The notes beneath the pieces were generated by a model that made no database searches, had not been told where the DNA came from, and saw nothing but the letters and a program-made list of their open reading frames with translations. The position numbers were made by a program, and so were the translations under genes. From NCBI RefSeq assembly GCF_007559275.1, contig NZ_VMHK01000001.1, positions 1 through 64,000 of the forward strand: a stretch of 64,000 nt of DNA, in the 5' to 3' direction. This document shows, piece by piece, positions 59,901 through 64,000 of the stretch; position 1 is the stretch's first letter; every line of letters starts with the position of its first letter. Source of the stretch: Bifidobacterium apousia. Its GTDB lineage: Bacteria > Actinomycetota > Actinomycetes > Actinomycetales > Bifidobacteriaceae.

Positions 59901-61139
59901 GACCAGCACCACCTGGATGGTGTTGGAAACGGCCGCGAAGATGAAGGGATGCCGTCCGTCCTCGAAGGCGTAGAAGGTGCGCTGAATGAGCAGGAAGGCG
60001 CTCATGGGCACCAGCCCCAGGGACAGGCCTATCAGGGGTCCCGAGATCAGGACTGCTTCGTGGACGCCCACGGAGGGCAGCAGGGCACGGGTGATGGGCA
60101 CCGGAATGGCCAGCATGACCGCAGTGAAAAAGAACATCATCAGCCCGACATTGCGCAGGGCCTGGCTCAGATCCTCGCGGGCATCACCGATGCGGCCGTC
60201 CGAAACCGCCTTGGACAGCTTGGGGAAGATGGCCGTGCTGACGGAAACGGCCACCAGGGAGTATGGCAGGATGAAGAGGGTGTAGGCGTTCTGGTAGGAA
60301 CCGTTGCCGGCGATGTCCAAGGGGTTGCCCTCCAGGGGGGCGCCGTTGTTGATGCGGGCGTTGATCACGTTGGCCAGCTGGTCGATGACCACCACACCCA
60401 TGCTCCAGGCGGCCACCGAGCCCATGGATCGCAGGCCGATGCCCCGCAGACCCCAGCGCGGTCGATAGCGGAAGCCGCTCATGATCAGGGGGATGAAGAG
60501 GACCAGCGCCTGGAAGGCCACCCCCAGGGTCCAGGCTCCGGCAGTCAGAGCCACCTTGCCGTTGTCCCAGAAGCCGACCGGCTGGCTGCGGGCGTTGCCG
60601 AACAGGAAGATGAAGACCAGGAAGCCCAGGCAGCTGATCAGATTGGCGCCCACCGAGCTCCAGGCGTATGCGGTGAACCGGCCTTTGGCGGCCAGGATCT
60701 GACCCAGGACCGTGTAGAGCCCGTAGAAGAAGACCTGGGGCATGCACCAGAGGGTGAAGGAGTTGGCCAGGGCGCGCTGCGCGGGGTTCCACTTGGAGTT
60801 CAGATAGATGGTGGTCAGCACCGGGGTGCCCAGCATCAGCAGCAGGGTCAGCAGGGCCAAAAGGACCATGGCGACCGTGATCAGCTTGTTCAGCCGGTCA
60901 GCTGCGTCCCGCTCTTTGAGGGTGCGCACGATCTGCGGAACCAGGACGGCGTTGAAGATGCCGCCCGAGATCAGGGTGAACATGACCTGGGGGATCATGG
61001 CGCCGGTTTGGTAGGCATCAGCTGCGATCCCGGTGGTGCCGATGGCGGCTGCCAATAGGATGGTGCGGATCTGCCCGGTCACCCGGGATGCCGCGGTGCC
61101 CGTGGCCATGATGGCGGAATTGCGCCCTACGGAGCTCAT
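56922..61139 (-). CDS. murJ: Lipid II flippase MurJ fused to pseudokinase and C-terminal extracellular domain
   Basis: 1405 residues. An MVF-family flippase with about 14 helices (about 1-545) is followed by a Pro/Arg-rich linker and a kinase-like domain (about 650-880; ILGRYTLVTLLRRANGLSVW). The kinase-like domain lacks the glycine loop, an HRD and a DFG, so it is a pseudokinase. A long disordered region, one transmembrane helix (SVVIAVAAAIIVVALVWAVS, about 1200) and an outer discoidin/NPCBM-like domain (about 1270-1400) follow. This matches MviN of Mycobacterium tuberculosis, where the phosphorylated pseudokinase recruits FhaA. It moves lipid II across the membrane for wall synthesis. Overlaps the DUF6049 gene by 4 nt. 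Confidence 0.94.
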   Translation of the reverse strand: MSSVGRNSAIMATGTAASRVTGQIRTILLAAAIGTTGIAADAYQTGAMIPQVMFTLISGGIFNAVLVPQIVRTLKERDAADRLNKLITVAMVLLALLTLLLMLGTPVLTTIYLNSKWNPAQRALANSFTLWCMPQVFFYGLYTVLGQILAAKGRFTAYAWSSVGANLISCLGFLVFIFLFGNARSQPVGFWDNGKVALTAGAWTLGVAFQALVLFIPLIMSGFRYRPRWGLRGIGLRSMGSVAAWSMGVVVIDQLANVINARINNGAPLEGNPLDIAGNGSYQNAYTLFILPYSLVAVSVSTAIFPKLSKAVSDGRIGDAREDLSQALRNVGLMMFFFTAVMLAIPVPITRALLPSVGVHEAVLISGPLIGLSLGLVPMSAFLLIQRTFYAFEDGRHPFIFAAVSNTIQVVLVLASIRLAPPRYWAALVGLSLSLSNILSFPMLAGMLRRPFQGYLDGRRILSTYAKAFLAAGLALAASLTVKTPLTRLVGAWVQDRQGHMSWVQALCICVVITLLTAAIYAVTLVALRTEEFTQLMVDLARRLGRTARHPVRSLDALEGRPSRLADRSVRVVHSSSPDSTQPGMDAALENFEETREPGTDGESATAGPPPAPPAPQPVRIVPRNSTVHHGIANHRRRPTSDESSASMNAHIGDTILGRYTLVTLLRRANGLSVWRAKDKVLDRDCQLFIVGDSTCMDLINVNASGLALSKDRRFTPVYQLHTRDGVSMIVTAPDAGMSLRDYMHGPAGETLSDRAIGTIMGEITEAMRTLHAAGMVDYAVSTSTIRLAPASITLADAPISPMIAHPAVPNEMGLTDEEHAIRELAGVLYAMLTRRPDQDGRQPSLQELPKHTPEEFRIICMRGLGLADGQGAKPVPLVTLAELSALLSPWIPPEELTDSDLIWPEMDGRASIETVALRPVDPKDVLPLPDGLTSSALPAAQTVTHHEPHWKTNQLLFPGRGEIEMLNPEDTDTDLFSLFDERQRLRSLNSRSRRTAAMDVSALRTTTARPAALHDEESKAVTGRMPTVGDDQHRPPEAISGSGVTADNPVERGFSQWDFDKSGDETGERQARAASSRAASQTDPQSNGDSHARREDGAEAPDSTHARVASGSTDQAYEERQNAHSNQDAERAPRSPKKRDIDEEEQQTTVMEPLPPSFTPEIHSMPVPVTYSELPDDSQDEDLDDETDMADTRLFGRFTTRSVVIAVAAAIIVVALVWAVSTISGSRPNVGKEEGGWPVMSNVPFPGGTDGDEEATTSSNGKAKANGKAKAGADKVSHADKEAKKVPDPPKPKNTTAYQSDRQLFLNKPAGLQGFGWYMHLTKPEEVSRLTIVMPQSGGHAQIYANSTAAQPNQGQPLADFSFDPSGTTQVTLREPVTTQDLVVWVPMDGMPGNSLRFTSVQAF

Positions 61140-63349
61140 TCGTCCGGGTCCTTCGTGCGGTGGAACTGCCGCCAGAGCCCCAGGAGCCCAAGCAGTACGG
61201 CGAAGACAATGATGAGCAGGCCGCTCATGTCGCTCAAACGCAGGTTGCTGGTGATCTGAGCCCGGCGCATCTGACCGAAGGGACGGCCCTGGCTGTCCAG
61301 CAGGCCGATGTCCACGTTGGCCCTGCCGGCCGTCGCCACTCTGACCTTAAAGGTCACCTGGGCCTCGGAGCGGGCGGGAATGACTACATCCGCCATGCGC
61401 GAGGTGACGATCTCCATGGAATCGGTGCGGGCGCTGATACGGGCGTGGACCGGGTAGGGATGGCTGTTGCTGACGGTGACGGGCATGGAAGCCGTCTCGC
61501 TGACCACGTTCAGGGACTCGCTGGGCGTGATGCTGATGCCGTCCAGGAGCCGGTGGGATATGGCACCTGCCTGATCGGCCAGGCCGGCGGCGTTTGCGGT
61601 TCCGCCCAGGGACTTCAGGGCTAGATCGTCGTGGGCGGCGGTCAGCCGGTTCAGCCACTGGTGCGGATCCTTGGGCTGGCGGGCGGTGGTGTCAGCATCC
61701 TGTCGGGCCAAGGCCTGGCTGTCGGTCTTGCCGGTCGTGGCGCTGGCGGTGGGCTGGGAGGCCTGCTGACTGTCGGCCAGAATGGAGGAGGCGAACCGGT
61801 CGATGTCCACCCTGCTGGCGATTAGAGAGTCCAAGGTGGCTGTCGAGCTGTCGCCGTGCTTGGCGCCGTCCTGACCGTCATCGGCTTCGAGGGCTTTGAG
61901 CAGGCCCGATGAGCCGCCGGTGAAGTCGGGTGCTCGCATCAGATTGTCCATGGGTTCCAAGTGGATCCAGGGAGCGTGCTCCAGCTCGGTCATGATCCTG
62001 TCCGCCTGCTGAGTGTCCTGATCGGCATCGAAGCAGACCAGGAGGGAGCGTTCGGCGTAGGGCTGTTCCATCTGATAGAAGGCGCTCTGGGCCATGAAGC
62101 GCGCCGTCTGCCCTGCCTGGGTCTGCTCCCCGGTGGCTCGGGTGGAGCTGGGGTTGCCCCTGGCCAGGTTGCTGAGTTCGCGCTGGGCCGACAGGACAGT
62201 CACCTTTCCGGCCTGGGTGTCGATGGTGTACTTGCCGGTGTGGGCGGAGGTGCCGGCTCCCACCTCGAAGCCTTGCGGGGCAATGACCGTCTGGTAGCCG
62301 GCGCGGCGGGCTGCGGCGATGGATTCCATGGTCCACTCCTGCTTGCCCTGCCAGGCGTATGTGCCGGAAGCGGCATCAGGATAGAGCTTGGCTGCAGTCT
62401 GGGCGCTCCAGGACTCGGGGGTGACTCCGGCCCTGGCATAGCGATCCTGGTTCTGGGAGGCGTATCCGGTGATGTCGAAGTCGGCTGGCTGAATCAGCCC
62501 CTGGATCTTGGGGCGGTTGGCGAAGGCTGACAGGTAGACCGGATCGCCCAAGGCCTGCAGGGACCCATGTTTAGCCAGCAGCTGGCTCTGATCTTCCTGA
62601 CGGCGGCTCCCTTGACGGGTCAGTGTCACGCTCTGGTCTTTATCCTTGCCCGGGCCTGACTCGGATTCGGCACCGGGCTGGGTCATCAGCGCTGTCATGG
62701 CCTTGTCGTCAATATTCCAGTCCGAGGAGATCAGCGGCATGACCATGGTCAGCGACAGGGCGGGTGTGCCTGCAGTGGGCAGGCCATCCCATGTCCGGGT
62801 CAGAAAGGTGAACACGTCACCCAGGACCCGACTCTGGCCGTCGCTTAAAGAAAGCCGGACGGGTTTGGGCCCCCAGCTGGTCATCTTCCTGATCGCATCT
62901 TGATCAGCCGGCACGTTGACTGAAACCTCGATGCTCTGCCCGGCCGGGATTGTCGGTACGCTCTGAGTGCCCAGCACGTCCGGGGTGGGGATGCGGGCGT
63001 GGCCTTCGGACCAGGCCTGCATGTCGGCCCGGGAGCTGAAAGAGTACAGGGCGCTGGTGGACACGCCCAGATGAGCATTTTCCATGGGCTGGTTCGCGGT
63101 GTTGGTCACCGTAGCGCGCAGGGCATAACCGGATTTGTCGGTTACCACAGGCGTCGACCAGCGCAGAGCCACCTCGGCCGAGTTCTGATGATTGGGGGCA
63201 GCCAGGGCCGGTGTTGGCAGCCAGGGAGTCATCACCAGGGCTAGCAGAAGGATGATCGCCGGTAGGATTCGAGCCCACCGGGCCCATCGGTTGAAGGCAT
63301 GGGTGCGCTGGCTGGTGCGCCCGCTCGGGCGCAGGGGGGTCTGGATCAT
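61136..63349 (-). CDS. DUF6049-family membrane-anchored extracytoplasmic protein
   Basis: 737 residues. Signal/anchor helix near the N-terminus (ILPAIILLLALVMTPWLPTP), a large outside region with beta-sandwich character at both ends (SEVALRWSTPVVTDKSGYAL; VVSETASMPVTVSNSHPYPV), and one C-terminal transmembrane helix (LLIIVFAVLLGLLGLW). It corresponds to the conserved gene before mviN in actinobacteria (Rv3909 in M. tuberculosis). Function unknown; the position suggests a role with MurJ in envelope assembly. Confidence 0.85.
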   Translation of the reverse strand: MIQTPLRPSGRTSQRTHAFNRWARWARILPAIILLLALVMTPWLPTPALAAPNHQNSAEVALRWSTPVVTDKSGYALRATVTNTANQPMENAHLGVSTSALYSFSSRADMQAWSEGHARIPTPDVLGTQSVPTIPAGQSIEVSVNVPADQDAIRKMTSWGPKPVRLSLSDGQSRVLGDVFTFLTRTWDGLPTAGTPALSLTMVMPLISSDWNIDDKAMTALMTQPGAESESGPGKDKDQSVTLTRQGSRRQEDQSQLLAKHGSLQALGDPVYLSAFANRPKIQGLIQPADFDITGYASQNQDRYARAGVTPESWSAQTAAKLYPDAASGTYAWQGKQEWTMESIAAARRAGYQTVIAPQGFEVGAGTSAHTGKYTIDTQAGKVTVLSAQRELSNLARGNPSSTRATGEQTQAGQTARFMAQSAFYQMEQPYAERSLLVCFDADQDTQQADRIMTELEHAPWIHLEPMDNLMRAPDFTGGSSGLLKALEADDGQDGAKHGDSSTATLDSLIASRVDIDRFASSILADSQQASQPTASATTGKTDSQALARQDADTTARQPKDPHQWLNRLTAAHDDLALKSLGGTANAAGLADQAGAISHRLLDGISITPSESLNVVSETASMPVTVSNSHPYPVHARISARTDSMEIVTSRMADVVIPARSEAQVTFKVRVATAGRANVDIGLLDSQGRPFGQMRRAQITSNLRLSDMSGLLIIVFAVLLGLLGLWRQFHRTKDPDE

Positions 63350-63996
63350 GGCTGTTTTTTGTACTTCCTCGCGTAGAGCCAGGCTATTTTACGCTCATTA
63401 GGGTAACTGAGCACCGAGGTCAGGTCGGAAAAGTCCACCCAGATGGCATCTTCGGCCTCATGATCAGGGTCGCCCTCCACGCTCAGGGATCCGCCGATCA
63501 TCCGCAGGACGAAATGGTGGACCAGCTTGTGGACCCGTTGGTTGGTTCCGGTGAACCAGTAGTCGATGGTGGCGATGGAGTCGGTCACTCTGCCCAGTAT
63601 CCCCGTCTCCTCGTGGACCTCGCGCACGGCCGTCTGCTCGGGTGTTTCCCCCTTCTCGATATGCCCCTTGGGCAGGCACCATTCCAGGTGGCCCGAGCGG
63701 GAGTGCCGGGCGATGATGGCCACCCGGTCGTGTCGGTCGAAGATCAGTCCACCCGCTGAATACTCGCGCACTACGGGCAGTTCCTGGGCATCCAGGGAGG
63801 CAAAGGTGGAAGGCCCTGAGGCATGCTTATGCCGGGGCATGAGGGCAGGCGTGGGTATGTCGTCCTCGGTCTGTATGCGCTCGCGGACCCGCGGATCCAG
63901 ACGTTCGCTTACGGTTTCCACAAGGTGGTCCTGCCCCTGCTGTCCGCGGGCATGGGTGTCCGCAGAGTCGGCGCTATGTGCAAGCATGCGCGCCAT
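63346..63996 (-). CDS. NUDIX hydrolase (start near window edge)
   Basis: 216 residues visible with the complete Nudix box GHIEKGETPEQTAVREVHEETG (key residues Gly, Arg-Glu and Glu-Glu). Hydrolyses a nucleoside-diphosphate-linked compound; the exact substrate is unknown. The N-terminal 75 residues are low-complexity. The ATG at 63996 lies 4 nt from the window end, so a start further right is possible. It matches Rv3908 in the conserved pcnA-NUDIX-DUF6049-mviN order and overlaps the DUF6049 gene by 4 nt. Confidence 0.9.
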   Translation of the reverse strand: MARMLAHSADSADTHARGQQGQDHLVETVSERLDPRVRERIQTEDDIPTPALMPRHKHASGPSTFASLDAQELPVVREYSAGGLIFDRHDRVAIIARHSRSGHLEWCLPKGHIEKGETPEQTAVREVHEETGILGRVTDSIATIDYWFTGTNQRVHKLVHHFVLRMIGGSLSVEGDPDHEAEDAIWVDFSDLTSVLSYPNERKIAWLYARKYKKQP

Positions 63997-64000
63997 GTCC

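Overview
The window looks like the replication-origin neighbourhood of a bifidobacterial (Actinobacteria) chromosome. The evidence is the gene order rpmH-rnpA-yidD-yidC-jag-rsmG-parA-parB on the plus strand, divergent from dnaA-dnaN-recF-DUF721-gyrB-gyrA on the minus strand. It is supported by TTATCCACA DnaA boxes, six parS sites (TGTTTCACGTGAAACA type), a MurJ fused to a pseudokinase, and a 16S rRNA 5' end at the left edge that reads like a Bifidobacterium gene. A plant-polysaccharide-feeding gut species is an inference from the carbohydrate loci; the exact species cannot be settled here.

Layout. 1-579: the 5' end of a 16S rRNA gene (minus) with its leader and a candidate promoter. 580-18715: a carbohydrate island with two divergent blocks. 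The minus block is GH51 arabinofuranosidase, sugar-binding lipoprotein, two permeases, LacI regulator, S33-type hydrolase. The plus block is a secreted, membrane-anchored GH39-like enzyme, GH36 alpha-galactosidase, a second sugar-binding lipoprotein with two permeases, and a second LacI regulator. Neither transporter has its own ATPase. Shared AACGTT-centred operators, two of them lying exactly between the -35 and -10 of sigma70-like promoters, tie the blocks into one regulon. The enzyme set fits use of arabinogalactan side chains carrying alpha-galactosyl-arabinose (inference). Both binding-protein genes are bracketed by strong RNA hairpins.

19068-26619: a GC-rich block with a membrane-anchored, circularly permuted GH3 enzyme, a cytosolic canonical GH3, a GtrA-like membrane protein and a family 2 glycosyltransferase. 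26583-31552: a quorum-type GHKL kinase and LytTR regulator pair, an EamA transporter, a VanZ/RDD protein and a DUF3566 protein. 31657-42151: gyrase, DUF721/DciA, recF, dnaN, dnaA and two DnaA-box clusters. 42152-54180: the rpmH-to-parB run, then trxB. From about 45.0 to 54.2 kb the DNA is visibly more AT-rich and has long non-coding stretches, including a nearly 2-kb region with three parS sites, an A/T-only tract and a third DnaA-box cluster. 54181-63996: a Ddl-like ATP-grasp enzyme, an aminotransferase, MurJ-pseudokinase, DUF6049 and NUDIX genes, all pointing back toward the origin as in mycobacteria.

The points most worth following are the putative arabinogalactan regulon, the three-part origin with parS sites embedded in an enlarged ParB, the permuted membrane GH3, the Ddl-like enzyme lacking the usual specificity tyrosine, and a native alanine at the GyrA quinolone position.
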